A DNA stretch of 38,716 nt from contig JAGZHZ010000023.1 in NCBI GenBank assembly GCA_018366495.1, positions 1 to 38,716 on the forward strand, read 5' to 3'. This stretch comes from Clostridiales bacterium (GTDB lineage Bacteria > Bacillota > Clostridia > Lachnospirales > Lachnospiraceae). The position numbers were made by a program, and so were the translations under genes. Every line of letters starts with the position of its first letter. Positions within the stretch are counted from its first letter, which is position 1. Below the pieces are notes generated by a model. It was not told the origin of the DNA. It did no database searches and saw only the letters and a list, made by a program, of their open reading frames with translations. Shown piece after piece: positions 16,987 to 25,350 of the stretch.

Positions 16987-18540
16987 CTATCCGATAATAT
17001 TTCCATATTCATCATATTGTATAGGATCTGTCATCACAGGATCCGTTGTCCCTGGATCTGTTGTCCCTGGATCCGTCGTCCCTGGATCTGTTGTCCCTGG
17101 ATCTGTTGTCCCTGGATCTGTTGTATTTCCTGTTACATTGATATCTGCTCCGGTCATGTCGCCGCTGATAAACTGTTCCAGCTCTGCCGCCCGATCTGGG
17201 AATTTCTTAATTGCATTTTGGAATGTTTTGTTCGCATTTGCCGTATCTCCTTTATAGTAATACGCCATTCCGAGCAGATAGTATCCATCATACTGATCCG
17301 GATCAGCTTTTACTGCCTTTGTCAGCTCTTCAATCGCCTTGTCATACTCCTGAGACATAATATAATTTCCGCCATTTACATAGTACTGCTGGAATAAAAC
17401 AGTTTTTACCTGCTGGTTGATATGTGTATAGAGAGATTTTGCCCCCTCTTCCAGTTGTTTCTGATCTACATTTTCCAGTGCGCTCGCCGCCTGAGTCTGA
17501 TCTCCCTGAATCAGGTAATCCGCCGCTTTTACAAGTGACTCGTATCCCTGCGCCTTTTTATCCGCTGCCTCTTTCGATTTGTTGACTTCATCCACTTGTT
17601 GTTGATACTGTTTCACCTCATCTTGCAGACTTTGTACTTTTGATACCTCTCCTGCCAGTTTCGTGTTGGCATCAGTCACCTGCTGATTCACCTGGTCATG
17701 AACTCTCTGCGTATTTGCCGGAATCGCCAAAAACCAGATCAGAGCTGCCCCCAGAAGAATACCCAGAAAAATATTAAAAAAGGTAGCGGCCGCTGAACTA
17801 TCCCGAAAAGTTGCCGGCTGAATCAGCACCTCATTTCCACTCTTATAAGTCAGTGTTCCCGATACCGGATTCTCCGAACTTTTCTCATATCTCTTTTTAT
17901 ATTTGACATCAAGGCTTGTGGTAATTCCTGTCGCCAATTCTACTTCTCTTAAATAACGAAGGGTTGTCGTATTTGTAGCATCAATTCTGATCGCTTTCTT
18001 CAGCAGTTTACGCGCTCTTTCATATTCTCTGCGCTTTAAATAAAGCAGTGCCAAAAGCTGATATCCTTTGATCAATTTCGGATTCTGTGTCAGTACTTTT
18101 TTCAGCTGAATAATTGCCATGTCTTCATTGTCTTCACGGCAATAAATCAAAGACTGATTATATTTTCTAATCGTCAGATTAATTGTATCCAGTCTGTTTT
18201 TATTTGCCTGAAGTTTTGCAATATATTCATTTGCCGGGTTATCGACAGGACAAAAATTTTTGCTGATCACCCATTCACTCAAAGCTGCCACAACCTCTCC
18301 GCTCTCGAAATAGACAAGCCCCAAAAGGTTTCTGGCATCTATGTTTTCTTTATTAAATTTCAAACTGCGCTTCAGGCACGCCACTGCACCGGATAAATCT
18401 CTGACTGTCGCTTTTTCAAGCCCTTCATTATACAGGAGATTGGAAATCCGCACAATCCTTTTCAGAACTGTGATATCTGCACCGCAGCCGGTGCAGTAAT
18501 CAATTCCTGACAATGGTGTTCCGCAATAAATACAACGCAT
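16987..18540 (-). CDS. Zinc-ribbon, TPR-repeat membrane protein of unknown role
   Basis: A 517-residue single-pass protein. A zinc ribbon opens it (Cys3, Cys6, Cys16, Cys19). Cytoplasmic TPR-like helices span about 40-205, with one transmembrane helix at about 254-275. A coiled coil follows (about 277-335), then extracytoplasmic TPR units (about 337-455, including EYDKAIEELTKAVKADPDQYDGYYLLGMAYY). The tail has five TDPGT repeats (about 474-500) coded by 15-bp direct repeats. TPRs on both sides of the membrane suggest a scaffold linking cytoplasmic and outside partners; function is unknown. Start has GGAGAAAAT upstream, overlapping the end of the 48-aa gene. It is the last gene of the folC operon. 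The family occurs in Clostridia but I cannot name it further. Confidence 0.8.
   Translation of the reverse strand: MRCIYCGTPLSGIDYCTGCGADITVLKRIVRISNLLYNEGLEKATVRDLSGAVACLKRSLKFNKENIDARNLLGLVYFESGEVVAALSEWVISKNFCPVDNPANEYIAKLQANKNRLDTINLTIRKYNQSLIYCREDNEDMAIIQLKKVLTQNPKLIKGYQLLALLYLKRREYERARKLLKKAIRIDATNTTTLRYLREVELATGITTSLDVKYKKRYEKSSENPVSGTLTYKSGNEVLIQPATFRDSSAAATFFNIFLGILLGAALIWFLAIPANTQRVHDQVNQQVTDANTKLAGEVSKVQSLQDEVKQYQQQVDEVNKSKEAADKKAQGYESLVKAADYLIQGDQTQAASALENVDQKQLEEGAKSLYTHINQQVKTVLFQQYYVNGGNYIMSQEYDKAIEELTKAVKADPDQYDGYYLLGMAYYYKGDTANANKTFQNAIKKFPDRAAELEQFISGDMTGADINVTGNTTDPGTTDPGTTDPGTTDPGTTDPGTTDPVMTDPIQYDEYGNIIG
17039..17124. repeat. 15-bp tandem repeats in the TPR gene
   Basis: Five full copies of a 15-base unit (GGATCYGTYGTCCCT on the plus strand, from 17039 to 17113) and a partial sixth encode the TDPGT tail repeats. 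The unit keeps the reading frame, so the repeat number can vary between strains without breaking the gene. Confidence 0.9.
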
Positions 18541-18549
18541 ATTTTCTCC

Positions 18550-18696
18550 TTACTGTTCTCTCTTATTTTCTTCCTGCAACATTTCCTTTAAAATATCTGT
18601 AATATCAGTTAGATCTCTGCTGTAAATCGCATCTTCTGCTTCATTTACATCGAGACTGGGATGAAATTTTTTCAACTCTTCTTCATAATTAATCAT
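18550..18696 (-). CDS. 48-residue acidic small protein between folC and the TPR gene
   Basis: A short gene: ATG at 18696, TAA at 18550-18552. The protein begins MINYEEELKKFHPSLDV and ends EENKREQ; it is rich in Glu and Asp, predicted helical, and has no signal or membrane segment. The ATG has a GAGGTG ribosome site about nine bases upstream, and its stop overlaps the ribosome site of the next gene, so it sits neatly in the folC operon. I recognise no family. The spacing on both sides makes a real gene more likely than chance. Confidence 0.65.
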   Translation of the reverse strand: MINYEEELKKFHPSLDVNEAEDAIYSRDLTDITDILKEMLQEENKREQ

Positions 18697-18728
18697 TTGT
18701 TTTTGACACCTCGTTTCTCATCTGCTTT

Positions 18729-20039
18729 TCACGGTTTTCTGTTTTGCAGAAGTTCTTTGATTTCTCCCACAAGGTAGAGGGAACCAGCACAGAACAGTAT
18801 TCCTTCTTCCTTTTCTCTCATCGCCTCGTCAAATGCCTCGTCAATATCAGAAACTGCTGTAACTTTTGCATCTGTGTATTTCTCAAATATATTTTTTAAT
18901 TCTTCTGCCGGTACAATTCGATCATTGTGAATCTCTGTAACCACGACAGACGATAAATGGACTCCCTCGCAGATCTCTTGGATCATTTTCTCATAATTTT
19001 TTTCAACTACCGCTGAAAACAGCATTGTAATCTTTCTTCCCTTTTCCAGTTCCTGTACTGTTTTGACAAATTCCTGTATTCCCGAAGCATTGTGTCCGCC
19101 GTCCAAAATGACGCCAGGAAGAACGGTCTCCATTCTTCCCTGCCATCTGGTCTTTCTAATACCGGAGATGATCGTCTCTTTATCCACCTCAAGATGCAAT
19201 GCTTCATTGATCACACAGAAAGCATTCACTGCTACCGCACTGTTCATTACCTGATATGACGCGGCATAAGGAACATAGATATCCCACTCTCTGCAAAGAC
19301 TGCTTGAAAGACAATACAAAATGCTCTCATCTGTTCTCTCTGAAATTCTGCACATTGCAGATTCTACTGGATATGCCTTTGCCCCCATCTCCTCTGCTTT
19401 TTCCAGAATTACTCGTTCTGCCTTCTTATCACTGGCATCGTAGATAACCGGCACACCTTTTTTCAAAATCCCTGCTTTTTCCCATGCAATTTTTTCCACG
19501 GTATCTCCCAGAATCTCGGTGTGATCGAGACTGATAGAAGTCAAAATTGTGGCGATGGGATGTTCCACTATATTTGTCGCATCCAGTCTGCCGCCAAGCC
19601 CTGTTTCCAAAATCACATATTCCACTTGCTCTCTTTCAAAAGCCACCATGCACAGTGCAAATAAAATTTCAAAATAAGTCGGATGGTAAAATCCGTCTTT
19701 TACCATATCCTGAATTACTTCCCAGACTTTCTCATATGACTTCAAAAACAATTCATCGCTGATTGGCTGATTGTTAATCTGAAATCGCTCATTGATTTTC
19801 ACAAGATGCGGCGATGTAAATAAACCCACTTTTTTTCCCGCACTCTCAAAGATGGAGGAAAGGTAAGCGCACACTGATCCTTTTCCATTCGTCCCGGCGA
19901 CATGAACAATCTTCATTTTTCGATCCGGTCTTCCTAAGCGTTCCATCAGCTCCACGGTATTTTCTAATTTATTTTTTGTTGTAAATTTCGGCACGCTTAA
20001 AACGTACTCTACTGCTTCTGTATAATTCACTTTTTTCAC
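18729..20039 (-). CDS. folC: Folylpolyglutamate synthase / dihydrofolate synthase
   Basis: A 436-residue cytoplasmic Mur-ligase family enzyme that adds glutamate to folates (and usually to dihydropteroate), using ATP. The P-loop GTNGKGS is at about residues 49-55 and is followed by GLFTSPHLVKINERFQIN. The family motif ETGLGGRLDATNIV and the late DGGHNASGIQEF are also present. Length is typical (about 420-440). It is the first gene of an operon with the 48-aa gene and the TPR protein, from a strong promoter at 20064-20092. Whether it has both activities cannot be told from sequence alone. Confidence 0.96.
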   Translation of the reverse strand: MKKVNYTEAVEYVLSVPKFTTKNKLENTVELMERLGRPDRKMKIVHVAGTNGKGSVCAYLSSIFESAGKKVGLFTSPHLVKINERFQINNQPISDELFLKSYEKVWEVIQDMVKDGFYHPTYFEILFALCMVAFEREQVEYVILETGLGGRLDATNIVEHPIATILTSISLDHTEILGDTVEKIAWEKAGILKKGVPVIYDASDKKAERVILEKAEEMGAKAYPVESAMCRISERTDESILYCLSSSLCREWDIYVPYAASYQVMNSAVAVNAFCVINEALHLEVDKETIISGIRKTRWQGRMETVLPGVILDGGHNASGIQEFVKTVQELEKGRKITMLFSAVVEKNYEKMIQEICEGVHLSSVVVTEIHNDRIVPAEELKNIFEKYTDAKVTAVSDIDEAFDEAMREKEEGILFCAGSLYLVGEIKELLQNRKP

Positions 20040-20063
20040 CTTTGCTTTTGTTTTTCTTTTTTC

Positions 20064-20092
20064 ATTATAATATAGGTCATTTTTTTATGCAA
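20064..20092 (-). promoter_or_regulatory. Sigma-A promoter of folC
   Basis: TTGCAT (20087-20092) and TATAAT (20064-20069) on the minus strand are 17 bases apart, about 25 nt before the folC ATG. The rest of the 272-base gap up to the upstream gene holds only that gene's terminator and AT-rich sequence. Confidence 0.75.
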
Positions 20093-20270
20093 ATAATATC
20101 GTACCTTTTTCTATGACAATACATGATATTATACACACATTTTTTCAAAAAATCATCATTTTTTTCATCCCGTCTGTCTTTCCTGTCCTGAAAATCTTTA
20201 TTTTGACACAGAGATTTTTCTTCATCAAAACCATATTTCCTCGTTTATCATCTGTTTTTCTGAAGAAATC

Positions 20271-20302
20271 AAAAAATATCCCTCGTTTTTCCGAGGGATA
20301 TT
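20271..20302 (-). terminator. Terminator of the ModA-like gene
   Basis: ATATCCCTCG (20276-20285) pairs perfectly with CGAGGGATAT (20292-20301). On the minus strand the stem is followed by TTTTTT. It lies about ten bases after the stop of the ModA-like gene. Confidence 0.9.
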
Positions 20303-20311
20303 CTGCTGCTC

Positions 20312-21607
20312 TTATTTTCCGGTATCATTTGTGCTCAGTCCGTATTTTTCTAAAATATCCGCTGCCTCATCTGAGTCCAGATAGAATAAAAATTCATCTT
20401 TTCCCCCTATCTGTGTCGTCTTGCTCTCCTTGGCAGCCGTTCCGCTGTAGAAGTAGACTGGACTGGATGTGAGATTCTCAGGAGCCTGTGCGATCACTTC
20501 CACTAATCCTTCTGCATCTGCTGCGTCTGTCCCATATACCATACCGATCTCGCTGCTCTCCATGCTGACTGAGGCCATCACAGCATTTGCATTTCCCACT
20601 TCACTGTAATCCATCTCTGATATCATAATTCCCATATTGTCCAAAATTTCTCTGGAAGCTCTTCCTAGCTCTGTATCTGGCTGTGCGATGGTGATATCCT
20701 GTGCTGTTGGAATCTGGCTGAAATTATTGATGTTTGAATCTCCCTCTTCCGTCTGAATCAGCACGATGGGGTCTTCTGCCACAATGTGAATCGACCGCGC
20801 ATCAATCTTTTTCTTGTCTGCCAGTGTCTCCAGATATTCTAAAGATCCGCTCAGATAGATATCGCATTTTTCTCCATTGATTATTTTCTGATACAAAACA
20901 TTTTCCTCTGCCACGGTCATCACAAGAGAAACATTCGGATTTTTTTTCTCATATGCCTGTTTCATCTCATTTGCGGCTTCCCCTAACTGTGCTGTCACAA
21001 ATACAGAAACTTTTTCTTTTTTTCCAGAAGGTTCTATGAAAGGCGGATTCCATTCTGTCTCTTTTTGTTCTTCTGTCGGCGGCTGTGTCTCTTCCTGCGG
21101 CAGAAACGGTTCTGTCTCGCTTTCTGTCGGCAGAACCTCTGTCTCTTCCTCTCCCGGAATTTCTTCCGGAACCTCTGTCTGAAGATCAGGAGGATCTTTT
21201 TTCTGAATCAACGGCTTCAGTCCTTGTTCCGTCTCCTCCGTCTGCGAATCCTCCTCTTTCTTCTGAATGAGGGGACTGCCATACTGAGACTCTTCTGTCT
21301 CTTTCCCGGAATTTTTTTCTTTCTTTTTTGTGATCAGGCTTTCTTTTTTCGTCTCCTCATCACTCTCTCTTTTTTGATTCTTTTCCGTCTCTTTTTCTAT
21401 TTCTGGCTTTGTCTGCTTTTCTGAAGGATCTGTCTCTTCATCGGCCACATTGTATTTTCCCTGTTCCGTTTCCTGTCTTTTTACCGTCTTTTCACTCTGA
21501 ACTGCTTCGTTTCCATCGGGCACACTTTTTTTGTAATTTTGATATCCCCAGATCACCGCTGTCATCGTCAGCAGACCTATACCAATACCCATTATCTTTT
21601 TCCTCAT
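20312..21607 (-). CDS. Membrane-anchored ModA-like extracellular substrate-binding protein
   Basis: A protein of 431 residues. An N-terminal hydrophobic helix (about 5-24, starting MRKKIMGIGIGLL) anchors it. A very charged Glu/Lys/Gln/Thr-rich stretch of about 170 residues follows, with two PLIQKK copies and many PTE/EETE units. The rest (about 200-431) resembles periplasmic-binding proteins of the ModA (molybdate) family: VSVFVTAQLGEAANEM, then KCDIYLSGSLEYLETL and DTELGRASREIL. There is no lipobox Cys. I chose the ATG at 21607 because of TAGGAG eight bases before it; a longer start at 21640 is possible. No ABC permease or ATPase is adjacent. A sigma-A promoter (21714-21742) and a structured leader precede it. 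The molybdenum-cofactor operon at 27-30 kb makes molybdate/tungstate plausible, but the ligand is not proven. Confidence 0.75.
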   Translation of the reverse strand: MRKKIMGIGIGLLTMTAVIWGYQNYKKSVPDGNEAVQSEKTVKRQETEQGKYNVADEETDPSEKQTKPEIEKETEKNQKRESDEETKKESLITKKKEKNSGKETEESQYGSPLIQKKEEDSQTEETEQGLKPLIQKKDPPDLQTEVPEEIPGEEETEVLPTESETEPFLPQEETQPPTEEQKETEWNPPFIEPSGKKEKVSVFVTAQLGEAANEMKQAYEKKNPNVSLVMTVAEENVLYQKIINGEKCDIYLSGSLEYLETLADKKKIDARSIHIVAEDPIVLIQTEEGDSNINNFSQIPTAQDITIAQPDTELGRASREILDNMGIMISEMDYSEVGNANAVMASVSMESSEIGMVYGTDAADAEGLVEVIAQAPENLTSSPVYFYSGTAAKESKTTQIGGKDEFLFYLDSDEAADILEKYGLSTNDTGK

Positions 21608-21626
21608 AAAATATACTCCTATCCTG

Positions 21627-21673
21627 GCTGCTCTGCGCATTCCCCGTAAGGGAACCCCCTCTGGCGTTGCAGC
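21627..21673 (-). promoter_or_regulatory. Structured leader before the ModA-like gene
   Basis: Nested pairing in the transcript: GCTGC/GCAGC (21669-21673 with 21627-21631) encloses a purine-rich internal loop and a hairpin TTCCC/GGGAA (21650-21654 with 21640-21644). The closing strand lies just before the TAGGAG ribosome site, so folding could affect translation. It does not match a riboswitch class I can recognise. Confidence 0.35.
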
Positions 21674-21713
21674 TCTTTATAGCAATCATCGTTTTCCTCC
21701 ATGCGTTATCTAT

Positions 21714-21742
21714 ATTTTAGTGAAAGTTTTCTGTTTTGTCAA
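21714..21742 (-). promoter_or_regulatory. Strong sigma-A promoter of the ModA-like gene
   Basis: A consensus TTGACA (21737-21742) and TAAAAT (21714-21719) lie 17 bases apart on the minus strand. The leader to the ATG at 21607 is about 100 nt and holds the structured segment and a second ribosome site (GGAGG) before an overlapping short ORF starting at 21689. Confidence 0.8.
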
Positions 21743-21754
21743 CGTAAGAAAGTC

Positions 21755-21805
21755 TTAAGGACCACTGTGCAAAAGCCTTTCTCTGTTTTGCAAAGCGATC
21801 CTTAA
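21755..21805 (-). repeat. Nested inverted repeat after lysC
   Basis: TTAAGGA (21755-21761) pairs with TCCTTAA (21799-21805), and inside it TGCAAAA (21768-21774) pairs with TTTTGCA (21786-21792). It starts about 33 bases beyond the lysC stop. It may act as the xpt-lysC terminator, though no clear T-run follows. Confidence 0.5.
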
Positions 21806-21837
21806 AATCAGTTCTTATAAAATTTTATCTTTCTATA

Positions 21838-23157
21838 TTAGAGCTGAATCGTCACAAAAATATCATAGATTGCTTTGATTGCAGCTTCAAAATCTCTATT
21901 GCTGACACCAATAATAATATTCAGTTCACTGGAACCTTGGTCAATCATCTTTACATTTACATTTGCATGTGCCAGTGCCGAAAAGATTCTTCCTGCCGTC
22001 CCTCTTGTCGCTCTCATTCCACGTCCTACGACTGCAACCAGAGCCAGATCAGCCTCCAGATCAATCAGATCCGGGTTTGCTACACGGTGCAGCTCAGCCA
22101 GAATCTTCTGTTCTTTTTCCACAAATTCATCCTGATGTACAAAAACGGTCAGTGTGTCGATGCCAGACGGCATATGTTCAAATGAAATTCCGTTTTCTTC
22201 AAAGACGCTCAGCACTTTTCTGCCAAACCCAATCTCCGAATTCATCATATCTTTTTCAATATTGATTGCCACAAATCCTTTTTTGCCTGCTATTCCTGTG
22301 ATGGTATATCTCGGCGGACGGCAGGTACTCTCCACAATCAATGTACCCGGATCTTCCGGTTTGTTTGTATTTCTTATATTGATCGGTATTCCCATGCTGC
22401 GCACCGGAAAAATTGCATCTTCATGAAGCACGGTAGCTCCCATATAGGACAATTCTCTCAACTCTCGGTAAGTAATTGTCTCAATGACCTCAGGATTAAA
22501 AATAATTCTCGGATCAGCGAGCAGAAAACCTGAAACATCCGTCCAGTTCTCATATAAATCTGCACGGACTGCTTTTGCCACAATCGAACCTGTAATGTCA
22601 GATCCGCCTCTGGAAAATGTCTTTACCCGTCCGTCTTCCATTGCACCATAAAATCCCGGAATTACGGCTTTCTCTACATTTTCCAGTCTTGCAGTCAGTT
22701 TTTCCATTGTCTTTTCATCGTCATACAGCCCATCCTCTGTAAAGACAATCACCTGAGCCGCATCTATAAACTCGTATCCCAGATAATTCGCAATCACAAT
22801 ACCGTTTAAATATTCGCCCCTCGATGCCGCATATTCTTTCCCTGCGCCTTGTTTAAACTGTTCTTCTATAATATGAAATTCTTCTTCCAGAGAAAGATCC
22901 AGATTTAAACCGTCTATGATCTCCTGATAACGCGCTTTGATTGCCATGAGATGTCTGTCAAAGGCCTCGCCCTTCTCCGCTGCTTCATAACAGTGATACA
23001 ACATATCCGTCACCTTGACGTCTTTTTCAAATCGTTTTCCCGGTGCAGACGGAACAACATATCTTCTTGCGTCATCTGCAAGGATAATCTGACCTACTTT
23101 CAGAAACTGTTCTGCACTCGCCAGAGAGCTTCCGCCAAATTTCACTACTTTCTTCAT
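21838..23157 (-). CDS. lysC: Aspartate kinase
   Basis: A 439-residue cytoplasmic enzyme that phosphorylates aspartate, the first step to lysine, threonine, methionine and diaminopimelate (also the source of dipicolinate for spores). The amino-acid kinase domain (about 1-285) starts KKVVKFGGSSLASAEQF and contains FSRGGSDITGSIVAKA and LLADPRII. Two ACT domains (about 300-439) suggest feedback control. The ATG at 23157 has GGAGGAAA before it; the in-frame ATG at 23172 would place that ribosome site inside the gene, so I reject it. It lies 24 bases after xpt and probably shares its promoter. Which end product inhibits it cannot be read from the sequence. Confidence 0.93.
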   Translation of the reverse strand: MKKVVKFGGSSLASAEQFLKVGQIILADDARRYVVPSAPGKRFEKDVKVTDMLYHCYEAAEKGEAFDRHLMAIKARYQEIIDGLNLDLSLEEEFHIIEEQFKQGAGKEYAASRGEYLNGIVIANYLGYEFIDAAQVIVFTEDGLYDDEKTMEKLTARLENVEKAVIPGFYGAMEDGRVKTFSRGGSDITGSIVAKAVRADLYENWTDVSGFLLADPRIIFNPEVIETITYRELRELSYMGATVLHEDAIFPVRSMGIPINIRNTNKPEDPGTLIVESTCRPPRYTITGIAGKKGFVAINIEKDMMNSEIGFGRKVLSVFEENGISFEHMPSGIDTLTVFVHQDEFVEKEQKILAELHRVANPDLIDLEADLALVAVVGRGMRATRGTAGRIFSALAHANVNVKMIDQGSSELNIIIGVSNRDFEAAIKAIYDIFVTIQL

Positions 23158-23181
23158 GAAAATTTCCTCCATTCTTTCCTG

Positions 23182-23763
23182 TCATGCTTCCCGAAATGTC
23201 ACCGTACCTGTCTGAGCATCCATTCCATCTACAATTGCAAGAGATTCCACCTGAATTCCTCTCTCACGGATCATCTTTCCGCCATCCTGAAATCCCTTTT
23301 CGATTACGATGCCGACTCCTTCCACAACTGCACCTGCTGTTTCAAGAATATCCAAAAGCCCGTTGACTGCACATCCATTTGCCATAAAGTCATCAATGAT
23401 TAAGATATGTTCTCCTTTTTTCAGATATTTCTTTGACACAATCACATCATATGTTCTTTTGTGTGTAAAGGATTCAATTTTAGTGATAAAGGATTCTCCA
23501 TCCAGATTCACACTCTGGCTCTTTTTGGCAAATACAACCGGCACATGAAAATACTGCGCTGCAATACAGGCAATTCCTATCCCGGAGGACTCAATCGTTA
23601 ATATTTTTTCTATCTTTTTGTCTGCAAAACGACGTTTGAATTCTTTTCCAATTTCATTTAACAGTTCAATATCCATCTGATGATTCAAGAACTGATCCAC
23701 TTTTAAGACATTTCCCTCTTTTACAGTTCCATCTTTTTGAATTCGTTCTTTTAAAAGTTTCAT
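23182..23763 (-). CDS. xpt: Xanthine phosphoribosyltransferase
   Basis: A 193-residue cytoplasmic enzyme that converts xanthine and PRPP to XMP in purine salvage. It shows the type I PRTase loop ILIIDDFMANGCAVNG (about 121-136), plus ESSGIGIACIAAQYF and the VFAKKSQSVNL region typical of Xpt. The ATG at 23763 has GAGAGGAA upstream; an earlier in-frame TTG at 23787 is less likely. In Bacillus xpt is under a purine riboswitch, but here the promoter at 23800-23829 leaves a leader of only about 30 nt, too short for one. Confidence 0.93.
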   Translation of the reverse strand: MKLLKERIQKDGTVKEGNVLKVDQFLNHQMDIELLNEIGKEFKRRFADKKIEKILTIESSGIGIACIAAQYFHVPVVFAKKSQSVNLDGESFITKIESFTHKRTYDVIVSKKYLKKGEHILIIDDFMANGCAVNGLLDILETAGAVVEGVGIVIEKGFQDGGKMIRERGIQVESLAIVDGMDAQTGTVTFREA

Positions 23764-23799
23764 TTCTCTGTTCCTCTCTGCGTTCAAGATTTACAAGGG

Positions 23800-23829
23800 A
23801 TTATAGCACACTCTTATAAAGGAAGACAA
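23800..23829 (-). promoter_or_regulatory. Sigma-A promoter of xpt-lysC
   Basis: TTGTCT (23824-23829) and TATAAT (23800-23805) on the minus strand are 18 bases apart, with TGC just before the -10 (extended -10). The start site would be near 23793, about 30 nt from the xpt ATG. Confidence 0.75.
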
Positions 23830-23885
23830 CTATAAATTCTGCTGTTTTCTACCTTTTTTTACAAAATCCTGTCTATTTCTATGCT

Positions 23886-25088
23886 TTATTTCGCAGATAC
23901 TGCTGCTCCTTCTGGTTTTTCTCCGCGATATAGGAGTTTCATCAGAACCGGTGTAATAATAGAGCTGCACATAATCAGCAAGATGACCGCAGTAAAATAT
24001 ACCGGTTCCATCAGGCCTACATTCAGCCCTTTCTGCGATACAATTAAAGCCACCTCGCCCCTCGTCATCATACCGACGCCAATTTTCATCGCATCCTTGT
24101 TTTTATACCGGAACAGCTTTGCGCAAAGACCGCATCCAATTACTTTGCTGATCATACCAATGAGGACAAACCCGATGGAAAACAGGAGGATTTCTGATGT
24201 CATTCCTGTTACATCTGTCTTCAGACCGATACTTGTAAAGAAAATCGGTCCAAAAATCATATACGCATTGATATCCATTTTTCTTGCAATATATGCAGAA
24301 TCATGAATACTGCACAAAATAATTCCAGCTACATATGCCCCTGTTATATCTGCAATTCCGAACCATTCTTCCGCTATATATGCCATTCCAAAACACAATG
24401 CCAGCCCAAAAATCGGTATTCTTCTCTGATGGGGATACTTCTTGTCAATATATCGGAATAAGTAATAACAGATCACACCGCCTACGATTGCCATCACAAA
24501 GAATAAAATCGTGTTCATGCAGACGGAAGAAATTTTTGTATTTGGATCTTTAAAGCTGACTACAAATGTCAGAACGAGAATACCGATCACATCATCAATG
24601 ATTGCCGCGCTTAAGATCGTCGTTCCAATCTTTCCTTTTAAATGCCCCAATTCATGAAGCGTCTGAACCGTAATGCTGACAGAGGTTGCCGTCAAGATCA
24701 CTCCGATAAAGACTGCTTTATAGAACTCTGGCGTACCGACTGCCGACCATCCATAAAATGCAGAATAATATAAAAAACCTGCTCCCATCGGCACAAATAC
24801 GCCAAAACATGCGATCAGAAATGCAACTGGTCCTGTTTTAAGCAAGTCTTTTAAATTTGTTCCAAGTCCTGCCATAAACATTAAAAGTACAACGCCGATC
24901 TCTGCCATCTTTGTCAAAAATCCAGATTCATCCACGTTGACCCAACCCAGCACACACGGACCAATAATCAATCCTGCAACAATTTCTCCGACTACCTGAG
25001 GCGCTTTTAACTTTCTCGCCAGCAGTCCAAACAGTTTTGCTGAAATGATAATAATTGCCAGGTCTTTGAAAATCTCATAAGATTCCAC
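23886..25088 (-). CDS. CPA2-family cation/proton antiporter
   Basis: A 400-residue membrane protein with about 12 helices, of the monovalent cation:proton antiporter-2 type (NapA/KefB-like transport domain). Signs are QVVGEIVAGLIIGPCVLG near the start, ILSAAIIDDVIGILVL in the middle (the paired acidic residues of the ion site), and IGVGMMTRGEVALIV near the end. There is no C-terminal TrkA-N domain, unlike KefB/KefC. The start codon is GTG with GGAGG eight bases upstream. It stands alone, divergent from the LacI-family gene across 262 bases. Na+ or K+ exchange is likely; the exact ion is unknown. Confidence 0.88.
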   Translation of the reverse strand: MESYEIFKDLAIIIISAKLFGLLARKLKAPQVVGEIVAGLIIGPCVLGWVNVDESGFLTKMAEIGVVLLMFMAGLGTNLKDLLKTGPVAFLIACFGVFVPMGAGFLYYSAFYGWSAVGTPEFYKAVFIGVILTATSVSITVQTLHELGHLKGKIGTTILSAAIIDDVIGILVLTFVVSFKDPNTKISSVCMNTILFFVMAIVGGVICYYLFRYIDKKYPHQRRIPIFGLALCFGMAYIAEEWFGIADITGAYVAGIILCSIHDSAYIARKMDINAYMIFGPIFFTSIGLKTDVTGMTSEILLFSIGFVLIGMISKVIGCGLCAKLFRYKNKDAMKIGVGMMTRGEVALIVSQKGLNVGLMEPVYFTAVILLIMCSSIITPVLMKLLYRGEKPEGAAVSAK

Positions 25089-25272
25089 AGATAATTCCTC
25101 CTTCTTTTTTTCTGCTTTTTCTCTTTCTTTTTGCCTTTTTCAGTATATTCCTCTGTTTTTTAAAATTCAAGTCTTTCTTTTTAAAATTTTATCTGTTTTT
25201 TATCTTATATTCCACATTAAATGCACTGTAAAATACGGCATTCCGGTCTTCTTTGCACCGAACAGCGCCGCC

Positions 25273-25301
25273 TTGATTTTCTATGTTGTTTCCGCTATAA
25301 T
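25273..25301 (+). promoter_or_regulatory. Sigma-A promoter of the LacI-family gene
   Basis: TTGATT (25273-25278) and TATAAT (25296-25301) are 17 bases apart, 50 nt before the chosen ATG. This also argues against a start at 25273, which would overlap the -35 box. Confidence 0.75.
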
Positions 25302-25350
25302 AAAAACGAATTTTGCAGACAAATCTGAAAAGAAAGGGGAGACAAGATAT

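Noticed and set aside
21492..21689. 65-codon ORF overlapping the start of the ModA-like gene
   Set aside because: It has a good ribosome site but an uncharacteristic composition and overlaps a well-supported domain gene; kept only as a possible upstream ORF finding.
23764..23885. Purine riboswitch before xpt
   Set aside because: The promoter at 23800-23829 leaves about 30 nt of leader and no conserved purine-aptamer sequence is seen.
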